From: Zoogloea sp.
GTDB taxonomy: Bacteria > Pseudomonadota > Gammaproteobacteria > Burkholderiales > Rhodocyclaceae
DNA length: 32,582 nt
Direction: 5' to 3'
NCBI RefSeq assembly: GCF_028689785.1
Contig: NZ_JAQVCN010000056.1
Location: 1 to 32,582, forward strand
Shown: positions 24,840 to 32,582 of the stretch, one piece after another
How the letters are laid out: every line of letters starts with the position of its first letter
Position numbering within the stretch: position 1 is the first letter of the stretch
Translations under genes and position numbers: made by a program
Notes under the pieces: model-generated
What the model was told of the DNA's origin: nothing
Database searches by the model: none
The model's input: the letters and a program-made list of their open reading frames with translations, nothing else

Positions 24840-25396
24840 TCCTCGTCTCCGAACCCCTCGTCGAAGGCGTCAGCGTCGGTCCCGGCGCCACCCTCCTCGA
24901 GTTCGCGCAGCACCCGGAAGAGCTCGCGGAAGGCACGCGGCGGGCGATTCTGTTCCTTCTCCTTGAGCGCATTGCGGCGCAGGACACGCAGATGCTGCAG
25001 GTCGGCGCCGGGGTAGGTCTCGGCGATGCCATGGAGGGTCTTCTCGTCTTCGAGCAAGGCGGTGCGCAGGCTTTCCAGCCGGTGCATCTTGGCCGTTTCT
25101 GTCGCCGAAACGCCCTTGAAGGCATCCAGCGCCGCACGGATGGGCTCAGGATCGACGTTGCGCATCAGCTTGCCGATGAACTGCAACTGACGACGACGCG
25201 CCTCGTGGGAGGTGAAGCGCTGGTAGTCCTTGACCGCGTCCCGCAGGTCTTCGTCGATGGGAACCCGGGCAAGGCGCTCCTTGCCCAGCTCGGCCAACTC
25301 GCGGCCGAGATCCTGCAGGGCCGTGCTCTCGCGCTTGAGCGCGGACTTGCTGGGGCCGGTGTCTTCTTCGTCTTCGTAGTATTTGTGCTTGGCCAT
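24836..25396 (-). CDS. yjgA: YjgA/DarP (DUF615) ribosome biogenesis protein
   Basis: A 186-residue, highly charged helical protein of the DUF615 family. Family marks are SKSALKRESTALQDLGRELAEL, RRRQLQFIGKLMRN and HRLESLRTALLEDE. E. coli YjgA/DarP binds late 50S ribosomal precursors and helps peptidyl-transferase centre maturation. It is divergent from pmbA, a pairing conserved in many proteobacteria, and is followed by mog with a 4-base overlap. A GGCTATAAT box lies about 30 bases upstream. The acidic C-terminal tail (EEGGAGTDADAFDEGFGDEE) is a normal variable region. Confidence 0.93.
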   Translation of the reverse strand: MAKHKYYEDEEDTGPSKSALKRESTALQDLGRELAELGKERLARVPIDEDLRDAVKDYQRFTSHEARRRQLQFIGKLMRNVDPEPIRAALDAFKGVSATETAKMHRLESLRTALLEDEKTLHGIAETYPGADLQHLRVLRRNALKEKEQNRPPRAFRELFRVLRELEEGGAGTDADAFDEGFGDEE

Positions 25397-25427
25397 CTGA
25401 GGGCGGGAAGTGCTCTGTAAGGGTAAG

Positions 25428-25433
25428 ATTATA
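25428..25433 (-). promoter_or_regulatory. -10 box of the yjgA-mog promoter
   Basis: A perfect TATAAT on the minus strand, in the context GGCTATAATC, about 31 bases before the yjgA start. No good -35 is seen at 16-18 bases. Start site is predicted near 25421. Confidence 0.5.
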
Positions 25434-25464
25434 GCCTTTCGCTCCAGCCCCCATTCGCATAGCC

Positions 25465-26805
25465 ATGGCCGACAACCGTTTCAGCTTCAGTCAGGACAAT
25501 CTCAAGACCATCGCCGAGGACATTCTCAAGTTCGCCCGCAAGCGCGGCGCAACGGCCTGCGAGGTGGATGTCTCGGAAGGCTTCGGCCAGTCCGTCAGCG
25601 TCCGCCGCGACGAGGTGGACACCATCGAATACAACCGTGACAAGGGCGTCGGCGTCACCATCTATGACGGTCAGAAACGTGGCTACGCCAGCACCTCCGA
25701 CTTCTCCAAGGACGCCCTCAAGGCTACCGTGGATGCGGCCGTCTCGATCGCCCGCTTCACCGCCCCCGACCCGGCCGCCGGCTTGCCTGACGAAGCCCTG
25801 CTGGCAAAAAGCTTCCCCGATTTCGATCTGTATCACCCGTGGAAGCTGAGCACCGAAGAGGCCATCGAACTGGCCCGCCGCAGTGAACGCGCAGCCTTCG
25901 CCGTCAGCCCCGAGATCCGCAACTCCGACGGGGCCAGCGTTTCCATGCAGGAAGCCCACTTCATCTCGGCCAACAGCCTGGGCTTCATGGGTGGCTACGC
26001 CAGCTCCCGCCACTACCTGTCGTGCTCGGTCATTGCTGGCGAAGGCGACGACATGCAGCGCGACGACTGGTACACCACCAAGCGCGACCCCGCCGAACTG
26101 GCCGATGCCGACGAGATCGGCACCTTTGCGGCACGCCGTGCCCTGGCACGCCTGGGCGCCCGCCAGATTCCCACCTGCGAGGTTCCGGTGCTCTTCGAAG
26201 CCCCCCTTGCCGCCGGCCTGATCGGCGCCTTCGTGCATGCGGTGAGCGGCGGGGCCCTGTCGCGCAAATCCAGCTTCCTGCTCGACAGCCTGGGCAAGGC
26301 AGCCTTGCGCCCGCACATCCAGATCTGCGAACGACCGCACCTGGCCAAGGCCTTCGCCAGTAGCCCCTTCGATGACGACGGCGTGGCCACCCAAGACCGG
26401 GAAGTCATCATCGATGGCGTGCTGCAGGGTTACTTTCTGAGCACCTACTCGGCGCGCAAGCTGGGCATGCAGACCACGGGCAACGCCGGGGGCAGCCACA
26501 ACCTGCTGGTCAAGCCGGGCCAGTACGACCTGGACGGCCTGATCAAGCAGATGGACCGAGGCCTGCTGGTCACCGAACTGCTCGGCCATGGCGTCAACTA
26601 CGTCACTGGCGACTACTCCCGCGGCGCAGCCGGCTTCTGGGTCGAGAACGGCAAGATCCAGTACCCGGTGCACGAGATCACCATCGCAGGCAACCTCAAG
26701 GACATGCTGATGGGCATCCAGGAGATCGGCTCCGACGTGCTGGTGCGCGGCTCCAAGCACTGCGGCTCCATCCTGGTCGATCGCATGACCGTGGCCGGCG
26801 CCTGA
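25465..26805 (+). CDS. pmbA: Metalloprotease subunit PmbA/TldE
   Basis: A 446-residue member of the TldD/PmbA family. With TldD it forms a heterodimeric protease that processes small peptides such as microcin B17 and antitoxin CcdA. The N-terminal domain has CEVDVSEGFGQSVSVR, GVGVTIYDGQKRGYAS and the central domain ALLAKSFPDFDLYHPW. The C-terminal part has GAFVHAVSGGALSRKSSFL and YVTGDYSRGAAGFWVENG. The zinc-binding HExxxH of TldD is absent, as expected for the PmbA partner. No tldD is in this window. It is divergent from yjgA. The ribosome site is weak. Confidence 0.95.
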   Translation: MADNRFSFSQDNLKTIAEDILKFARKRGATACEVDVSEGFGQSVSVRRDEVDTIEYNRDKGVGVTIYDGQKRGYASTSDFSKDALKATVDAAVSIARFTAPDPAAGLPDEALLAKSFPDFDLYHPWKLSTEEAIELARRSERAAFAVSPEIRNSDGASVSMQEAHFISANSLGFMGGYASSRHYLSCSVIAGEGDDMQRDDWYTTKRDPAELADADEIGTFAARRALARLGARQIPTCEVPVLFEAPLAAGLIGAFVHAVSGGALSRKSSFLLDSLGKAALRPHIQICERPHLAKAFASSPFDDDGVATQDREVIIDGVLQGYFLSTYSARKLGMQTTGNAGGSHNLLVKPGQYDLDGLIKQMDRGLLVTELLGHGVNYVTGDYSRGAAGFWVENGKIQYPVHEITIAGNLKDMLMGIQEIGSDVLVRGSKHCGSILVDRMTVAGA

Positions 26806-26866
26806 TCCGGCCTGCACTGACTTTGGTTTTACCCTCCGTCCAGAAAGAGAAAGAAGAGGAAACATC

Positions 26867-27964
<1,098 letters not shown>

Positions 27965-27989
27965 GCCCCACCCCGTCCAGGCCTGCGGG

Positions 27990-28007
27990 GGGCGGCTCAG
28001 GCCGCCC
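27990..28007 (+). terminator. Hairpin after TRAP binding protein copy 1
   Basis: GGGCGGC (27990-27996) and GCCGCCC (28001-28007) form a 7-bp stem with a 4-base loop, followed by TTCTC. The T-run is poor, so termination may be partial. The remaining bases to 28128 hold no gene that I can support. Confidence 0.5.
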
Positions 28008-28128
28008 TTCTCACGTTCAGCCCGGTACGCATGCAGCCCGGAATTTGCGCAAGGCAGCATAGGGTTTTCCAGACTGTGCGGGGTCTGGGGGCTCATGAAT
28101 AATCAGATCACCTTTCGTAGCGATTCCC

Positions 28129-28136
28129 AGAGGAGA
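28129..28136 (+). promoter_or_regulatory. Strong ribosome-binding site that sets a GTG start
   Basis: AGAGGAGA lies 4 bases before the GTG at 28141. It supports this unusual start, which aligns residue for residue with the ATG start of copy 1. Confidence 0.8.
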
Positions 28137-28140
28137 CAAA

Positions 28141-29238
28141 GTGGAACGACGTTCATTCATCAAAAAGACCGGTGTCGGCGTAGCCGCCGGCGCAGTGGCT
28201 GCCCCCGCCCTTGCTGCCGAGTTGCCCACCATCAAGTGGCGCCTGGCCTCCAGCTTCCCGAAATCCCTCGACACCATCTACGGCGGCGCCGATGTGATGG
28301 CCAAACGTGTGGCAGCCGCCACCGGTGGCAAGTTCCAGATCCAGGTTTTTGCAGCAGGTGAAATCGTTCCCGGCCCGGGCGTGATGGATGCCGTCAAGGA
28401 CGGCACCGTCGAAGTCGGCCACACCTGCTCTTACTATTTCATCGGCAAGGACCCCACGTTCGCCTTCGACACCGCCGTACCCTTCGGCCTCAACAGCCGT
28501 CAGCAAACGGCCTGGATGATGCAAGGTGGTGGCCTTGAGCTGTTCCGCGAGTTCTTCAAGGATTACAACATTCACAACATCCCGTGTGGCAACACCGGCG
28601 CCCAGATGGGCGGCTGGTTCCGCAAGGAGATCAAGTCCGTCGAAGACCTCAAGGGCCTCAAGTTCCGCTGCGGCGGTTTTGCCGGTCAAGTGCTGGCCAA
28701 GCTCGGCGTGGTGCCCCAACAGATCCCGGGCGGCGACATCTACCCCGCCCTCGAAAAAGGCACTATCGATGCTGCCGAGTGGATCGGTCCCTACGATGAC
28801 CTGAAGCTCGGCTTCAACAAGGTCGCCAAGTACTACTACTACCCGGGTTTCTGGGAAGGCGGCCCGCAGATCTCCCTCTACGTCAACGCCAAGCAGTGGG
28901 CCTCCCTGCCCAAGGAATACCAGACCATCCTGGAAGACGCTTGTCTGTACGCTCACGCGGAAATGCAGGCCCGCTACGACGCCAAGAACCCGACGGCCCT
29001 GAAACAACTGGTCGGCTCCGGCACCCAGCTGCGCCCCTTCCCCAATGAAGTCATGGCCGCCGCCTACAAGGCCGCCAACGACCTCTACGAGGAAACCGCT
29101 GCTGCCAACCCCAAATTCAAGAAGATTTACGAAGCCTGGAAGAAATTCCGCGACGAGCAACTGCAGTGGTTCTCCGTAGCCGAGAACCGCTACGACAACT
29201 TCATGCAGGCCGCGCGCAGCGCCAAAGCCAAGAAGTAA
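28141..29238 (+). CDS. TRAP transporter substrate-binding protein (TakP/DctP-like), copy 2
   Basis: A 365-residue paralogue of the preceding gene, aligned without gaps. It starts with GTG behind a strong ribosome site and has the same ERRSFIKK twin-arginine type signal. The pocket motif EWIGPYDD (E213, W214) is unchanged. Substitutions cluster in regions that may line or gate the site: HAASYWYVGKD in copy 1 is HTCSYYFIGKD here, FRVGG is FRCGG, and IPPAD is IPGGD. Two new cysteines appear through these changes. This suggests a duplication followed by a shift in ligand or affinity. There is no permease nearby, and a strong terminator follows, so the two binding proteins must serve a transporter encoded elsewhere. 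Confidence 0.93.
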   Translation: MERRSFIKKTGVGVAAGAVAAPALAAELPTIKWRLASSFPKSLDTIYGGADVMAKRVAAATGGKFQIQVFAAGEIVPGPGVMDAVKDGTVEVGHTCSYYFIGKDPTFAFDTAVPFGLNSRQQTAWMMQGGGLELFREFFKDYNIHNIPCGNTGAQMGGWFRKEIKSVEDLKGLKFRCGGFAGQVLAKLGVVPQQIPGGDIYPALEKGTIDAAEWIGPYDDLKLGFNKVAKYYYYPGFWEGGPQISLYVNAKQWASLPKEYQTILEDACLYAHAEMQARYDAKNPTALKQLVGSGTQLRPFPNEVMAAAYKAANDLYEETAAANPKFKKIYEAWKKFRDEQLQWFSVAENRYDNFMQAARSAKAKK

Positions 29239-29261
29239 GAAGCTTTAGCTGTCTGCCCAAT

Positions 29262-29289
29262 GGGGTCGTGCATGGCACGGCCCCTTTTT
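29262..29289 (+). terminator. Strong intrinsic terminator after TRAP copy 2
   Basis: A 10-bp stem with one G-T pair (29262-29271 with 29275-29284, loop ATG) is followed by five T. It closes the TRAP gene pair before cidA/lrgA. Confidence 0.9.
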
Positions 29290-29377
29290 CGTACACTCCA
29301 TGCTCCAGCCCCAACCCTGAGACAAACCAGACATTCTTTGCGAGGATGCTGGCTTCCAGCCTCGGAAAGCAACCACC

Positions 29378-29731
29378 ATGATCCAAGCCATCGCCCTGCT
29401 GCTCGCCTTCCAGCTTGCCGGCGAAACCCTTCGTGTCGCTCTTCATCTGCCCGTCCCCGGCCCCGTCATTGGCATGGCCCTGCTGCTCGGCTGGCTGGTG
29501 CTTCGGGGCGGTCCCGACGATGCATTACGCAGCACCTCCGGCACCCTGTTGCAACACCTGTCCCTGATGTTTGTGCCTGCAGGCACCGGCGTGATGCTCC
29601 ACGCCGGACGACTCGCTGAAGAGGCCTGGCCCATCACCGTGGCCTTGGTCGCCAGCACCCTGCTCGGCCTGCTCGCCACCGGGCTCAGCCTGCATTTCCT
29701 GACCCGCCACCGCGCCGGGAGCCCCCAATGA
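29378..29731 (+). CDS. CidA/LrgA family membrane protein
   Basis: A 117-residue holin-like protein with four hydrophobic helices. The family motif VPGPVIGMALLLGWL and the segment LQHLSLMFVPAGTGVMLH are clear. CidA/LrgA proteins work with an LrgB partner; proposed roles are control of murein hydrolase export and, more recently, transport of small carboxylates such as pyruvate, acetate or glycolate. The lrgB gene follows with a 4-base overlap, so the two form one unit. Start ATG at 29378 gives the typical short N-terminus. Confidence 0.92.
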   Translation: MIQAIALLLAFQLAGETLRVALHLPVPGPVIGMALLLGWLVLRGGPDDALRSTSGTLLQHLSLMFVPAGTGVMLHAGRLAEEAWPITVALVASTLLGLLATGLSLHFLTRHRAGSPQ

Positions 29732-30462
29732 ACGGCGACGCCATGACCGAGATCTGGGTTTACCTTTCGGCACAGCCCCTGCTGTGGCTAACCTTGACCC
29801 TCGGCATCTACATCCTGGCCATCGCCCTGCACCGCCGGGCTGGCGGGCATCCGGCCGCCAACCCGGTGCTGATCTCGGTGAGCATCCTCGTCGCGCTGCT
29901 GCTGCTCACCGGCACGCCCTACCAGCGCTACTTCGATGGCGCCCAGTTCGTCCACTTTCTGCTCGGCCCCACCACCGTCGCTCTGGCCATCCCGCTACAC
30001 AGCCAGCTCAAGCGCCTGGTGAGCATGGCCGGCCCCCTGATGATCGCCCTGATGATCGGCTCGCTGACCGCCGGCCTGTCCGCCTACGCCATCGGCTCCC
30101 TGCTCGGCGCCAGCGCCCCCACCGTGGCCTCCCTCGCCCCGAAATCGGTCACGACCCCCATCGCCATGGGTATCGCCGAACGCCTCGGCGGCCTGGCCTC
30201 GCTGACGGCCGTGTTCGTCATTCTGACCGGCATCTTCGGGGCCATCTTTGCGGCCGGCATCCTCAGGCGCGTCGGCGTAAAAGATGAAGCCAGCGTCGGC
30301 TTTGCCCTCGGCCTGGCCTCTCACGGCATCGGGACGGCCCGGGCCTTTCAGCTCAGCGAGCAGACCGGCGCCTTCGCCGCCCTGGCCATGGGTCTGAACG
30401 GCTTGTTCACCGCCATTACGCTGCCGTGGCTGCTGCCCCTGATGGCCACCGCCCTTCGCTAG
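29728..30462 (+). CDS. LrgB family membrane protein
   Basis: A 244-residue membrane protein with six to seven helices. The family motifs NPVLISVSILVALLLLTG, YFDGAQFVHFLLGPTTVALAIPL, APKSVTTPIAMGIAE and GLASHGIGTARAFQLSE are all present. It is the partner of CidA/LrgA. I chose the ATG at 29728, which overlaps the upstream stop and has GGGAG six bases before it; an in-frame ATG five codons later is possible. LrgB proteins have been linked to glycolate/pyruvate export and import, and this one lies two genes after TakP-like 2-oxo-acid binding proteins, a loose functional hint only. Confidence 0.94.
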   Translation: MNGDAMTEIWVYLSAQPLLWLTLTLGIYILAIALHRRAGGHPAANPVLISVSILVALLLLTGTPYQRYFDGAQFVHFLLGPTTVALAIPLHSQLKRLVSMAGPLMIALMIGSLTAGLSAYAIGSLLGASAPTVASLAPKSVTTPIAMGIAERLGGLASLTAVFVILTGIFGAIFAAGILRRVGVKDEASVGFALGLASHGIGTARAFQLSEQTGAFAALAMGLNGLFTAITLPWLLPLMATALR

Positions 30463-30524
30463 TGGCACAGCGACAACTGACCTTAGGTCAACCGGGGTTC
30501 CCCCAACTTGTTGCGGCCGGCCCC

Positions 30525-30543
30525 GGCCCCGATAATCGGGGCC
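30525..30543 (+). terminator. Hairpin after lrgB
   Basis: GGCCCCGA (30525-30532) and TCGGGGCC (30536-30543) form a perfect 8-bp stem with a 3-base loop. There is no T-run, so it may be a weak terminator or a leader structure of the following gene, which starts 25 bases on. Confidence 0.5.
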
Positions 30544-30568
30544 GTCTGACTTCTGCTGCGCTGCAACC

Positions 30569-31510
30569 ATGGATCTGCTGATCGACGTCATCCTGCGTGC
30601 GGGCCGCTCTGCGGTCGAGCTGTCCTTCTTTGTCCTGCTGCCGGTCATGGTGGTGATGCTGTCGCTGATGCGCCTGCTCGAAGCCCGAGGTGTGCTCGAC
30701 TGGGTGGTCGCACGGCTGGCACCCAGCCTGCGCCCGCTGGGCCTCACCGGCCTGGGCGTGTTTGCCGCCCTGCAGATCAACTTCGTCAGCTTCGCCGCCC
30801 CGGTCGCCACCCTGGCGATGATGGACCAGCGCGGCGCCTCCAGTCGCCACCTGGCCGCCACCCTGGCCATGGTGATGGCCATGGCCCAGGCCAACGTATC
30901 CATGCCCATGGCGGCCATGGGCCTGCACTTCGGCGTGGTTCTGGGGTGGTCGTTGGTCGGCGGGCTGGCGGCAGCGGCGGCCACCTACTACGGCTTCGGG
31001 CGCGGCCTCTCGGCGGCGGAAAGCCCGGTGGACGAAACCCTGCATCACCCAGTGGCCGAAAATGCCAAGGGTGTGCTCGACGTGATCAACCGGGCCGGCG
31101 CCGAGGCCTTCAAGATCGCCGTCGGTGCCATCCCCATGCTGGTCCTGTCCCTCACCGTGGTGCTGGCCCTGCGGCGCCTGGGCGCCCTGGATGCGCTGAC
31201 GGCCCTGCTCTCTCCCCTGCTGCTGGGCATCGGCGCCGACCCCGGCCTGATTCTGCCCACTCTGACCAAGTACCTGGCCGGAGGCACGGCGATGATGGGC
31301 ATCATGGACGAGATGATCCGTGCCGGCACAGCCAGCGCCGCGACCCTCAACGGCGTGGCTGCAGGGCTGTTGATCCACCCCCTGGACATCCCCGGTGTGG
31401 CGGTGCTGATCTCCGCCGGCCGGCGCGTCGCCGACGTCTGGAAGCCGGCCGCCCTGGGCGCGGGTGTGGGCATTCTGGTACGCATGGCAGGCCATGGCCT
31501 GGTGGGCTGA
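30569..31510 (+). CDS. Nucleoside recognition (Gate) domain membrane protein, SpmA/SpmB-like
   Basis: A 313-residue inner-membrane protein. It appears to contain two repeats of the Gate/nucleoside-recognition fold: one at about residues 20-150 (LPVMVVMLSLMRLLEARGVLDWV, INFVSFAAPVATLAMMD) and one at about 180-310 (IPMLVLSLTVVLALRRLGALD, LPTLTKYLAGGTAMMGIMDEM, NGVAAGLLIHPLDIPGVAVL). In Bacillus the two halves are the separate proteins SpmA and SpmB. The solute is unknown. It stands between lrgB and an IclR regulator and could be in either's regulon; the intergenic gaps of about 106 bases on each side suggest its own transcript. Confidence 0.83.
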   Translation: MDLLIDVILRAGRSAVELSFFVLLPVMVVMLSLMRLLEARGVLDWVVARLAPSLRPLGLTGLGVFAALQINFVSFAAPVATLAMMDQRGASSRHLAATLAMVMAMAQANVSMPMAAMGLHFGVVLGWSLVGGLAAAAATYYGFGRGLSAAESPVDETLHHPVAENAKGVLDVINRAGAEAFKIAVGAIPMLVLSLTVVLALRRLGALDALTALLSPLLLGIGADPGLILPTLTKYLAGGTAMMGIMDEMIRAGTASAATLNGVAAGLLIHPLDIPGVAVLISAGRRVADVWKPAALGAGVGILVRMAGHGLVG

Positions 31511-31615
31511 CTCACCCCCATCACAAACCATTTGCCGCAGTGCCGCATTTCACTAGGCGAAATAAGCAGACCTGCGCTACCATCCGCCATCCCTGATTTT
31601 CTGGCAGAACATCCG

Positions 31616-32395
31616 TTGTCCACGCAAGAACCCGCGAAGAATCCGATCCAGGTCATCGAGCGCATGATGACGCTGCTCGACGTCCTGGCCCGACACCCTG
31701 ACCCCGTTCCACTCAAGCAGCTCGCTGCCGAAACGGGCTTGCATCCGTCCACGGCTCACCGCATCCTGGGTGCCATGACCAGCAGCGGCTTCGTCGAACG
31801 GAGTGACGCTGGCGTCTATCGTCTCGGCATCCGCCTCCTGGAACTCGGCAGCCTGGTGAAATCCCGGATCTCCCTGCGGGAAACCGCCATGGCCGCGATG
31901 CTCAAGCTGCACGCCACCACGGGCGAAAGCGTGAATCTCGGTATCCGCGCCGGAGACGAGATTGTCTATGTGGAACGCACCTCCAGTGGGCGCTCTTCCG
32001 TGCGGGTTGTGCACATCGTCGGTGCCCGAGCACCTCTGCATACCACCGCCACCGGCAAGCTCTTCCTGGTCGAAGACGGCCCCCAGAAGGTCAAGGAATA
32101 CGCCCGTCGCACCAACCTGCCTGGCACCACGCCCACCTCCATCACCACCCTGTCAGCCCTTGAAAAAGAGCTCGACAAGGTACGTCGTCACGGCGTGGCT
32201 TACGACCTGGACGAGGTAGAGAACGGCGTACGCTGCATCGCCGCTGGCATTCGCGATGACAGCGGCGAACTGGTGGCCGGCCTGTCTTTATCCACCCCGG
32301 CCGAGCGCTTCGACCCCGACTGGGCACCGCTCATCCGGCAGACCGCCGACGAGATCTCCAACGCTCTTGGTTACCTGCCACCAGCTGGGCGTTGA
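31616..32395 (+). CDS. IclR family transcriptional regulator
   Basis: A 259-residue regulator with an N-terminal winged helix (PIQVIERMMTLLDVLA, LKQLAAETGLHPSTAHRILGAMTSSGFVER) and a C-terminal ligand-binding domain (HIVGARAPLHTTATGKLFL, LDEVENGVRCIAAGIRDDSGELVAGLSLS), the usual IclR layout and length. No ATG precedes the conserved HTH start, so I propose TTG at 31616 (Leu-Ser-Thr-Gln); an earlier TTG at 31532 would add 28 residues of unlikely sequence. IclR proteins often respond to small aromatic or carboxylic acids and control adjacent catabolic or transport genes; possible targets here are the Gate-domain gene or lrgAB. Ligand unknown. Confidence 0.9.
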   Translation: MSTQEPAKNPIQVIERMMTLLDVLARHPDPVPLKQLAAETGLHPSTAHRILGAMTSSGFVERSDAGVYRLGIRLLELGSLVKSRISLRETAMAAMLKLHATTGESVNLGIRAGDEIVYVERTSSGRSSVRVVHIVGARAPLHTTATGKLFLVEDGPQKVKEYARRTNLPGTTPTSITTLSALEKELDKVRRHGVAYDLDEVENGVRCIAAGIRDDSGELVAGLSLSTPAERFDPDWAPLIRQTADEISNALGYLPPAGR

Positions 32396-32440
32396 GCGCG
32401 CCGCCGGGGCACCCCGCCCCGGCTGCCGCACCAGCAAAAA

Positions 32441-32463
32441 ACGGGCGCCAGCAGCGCCCGTTT
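32441..32463 (+). terminator. Intrinsic terminator 1 after the IclR gene
   Basis: An 8-bp stem (ACGGGCGC 32441-32448, loop of 5, GCGCCCGT 32454-32461) follows a run of A and precedes a short T-run. Confidence 0.75.
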
Positions 32464-32473
32464 CAGACTGCTG

Positions 32474-32508
32474 ACGAACCCCTGGTTTTTCCGGGGGTTC
32501 GTGTTTTT
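32474..32508 (+). terminator. Intrinsic terminator 2 after the IclR gene
   Basis: A 12-bp stem with one G-T pair (32474-32485 with 32491-32502, loop TTTTT) is followed by GTTTTT. It sits 12 bases after terminator 1. The last 70 bases of the window hold no gene that I can support. Confidence 0.85.
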
Positions 32509-32582
32509 GAAGCCCTCTCAGACGACGAGAAACGCTCGGTAGCGGCCAACGGCTGTGGGGCTCGTTGGGATCGAAATGATGT

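Noticed and set aside
32556-32582. A third copy of the REP-like element at the window end (GGGATCGAAATGAT)
   Set aside because: Similarity to the 1890-1971 elements is short and imperfect and the sequence is cut by the window edge.

Overview
The window is GC-rich, densely packed bacterial DNA, almost certainly from a betaproteobacterium and probably from the Rhodocyclales (Azospira/Dechloromonas/Thauera-like). The reasons are the surE-pcm-nlpD-rpoS order, dapA followed by bamC, yjgA divergent from pmbA, msrPQ beside mog, TakP-like TRAP binding proteins, and the codon and GC style. The taxonomic call is inference. I see no transposase, phage gene, CRISPR array or rRNA; the region is chromosomal and mostly housekeeping.

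Layout: (1) 1-1854 is the 3' end of a cobalamin operon: a cbiG split into two genes, a cobJ/cbiH-type methyltransferase with a C-terminal tail, and a thioredoxin-like [2Fe-2S] ferredoxin, all joined by 4-base ATGA overlaps. An inverted pair of REP-like elements (1890-1971) separates it from a PepSY membrane protein and a TonB-dependent receptor (2036-5616). (2) 5637-9579 holds ynfA, tRNA-Ser(UGA), a Bax-inhibitor-1 family protein, rlmD and the L16 hydroxylase roxA. (3) 9580-10093 is a small repetitive lipoprotein gene with a dyad-rich leader and a strong terminator. (4) 10183-13349, minus strand: dapA-bamC and a histone-deacetylase-like hydrolase. (5) 13525-18395: a translationally coupled moxR-DUF58-transglutaminase-mltB operon. 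(6) 18405-22276, minus strand: arsC-like, then surE-pcm-nlpD-rpoS. (7) 22277-22611 is the one gap longer than 300 bases; it carries two copies of a 28-base direct repeat. (8) 22612-26805: msrP-msrQ, convergent mog-yjgA, and pmbA. (9) 26867-29289: two tandem, about 80% identical TRAP substrate-binding proteins with no permease genes beside them. (10) 29378-32508: cidA/lrgA-lrgB, a nucleoside-recognition (Gate) membrane protein, an IclR regulator and two consecutive terminators.

Functional themes are corrinoid synthesis with possible metal or corrinoid uptake, envelope biogenesis (BamC, NlpD, MltB, the MoxR/transglutaminase cluster), protein repair (Pcm, MsrPQ with Mog supplying its cofactor step) and stationary-phase control (RpoS). 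I found no clearly new defence or mobile system. The least explained items are the ferredoxin in the cobalamin operon, the Ala/Pro/Lys lipoprotein with its structured leader, the coupling of mltB to a moxR operon, and the orphan TRAP pair.
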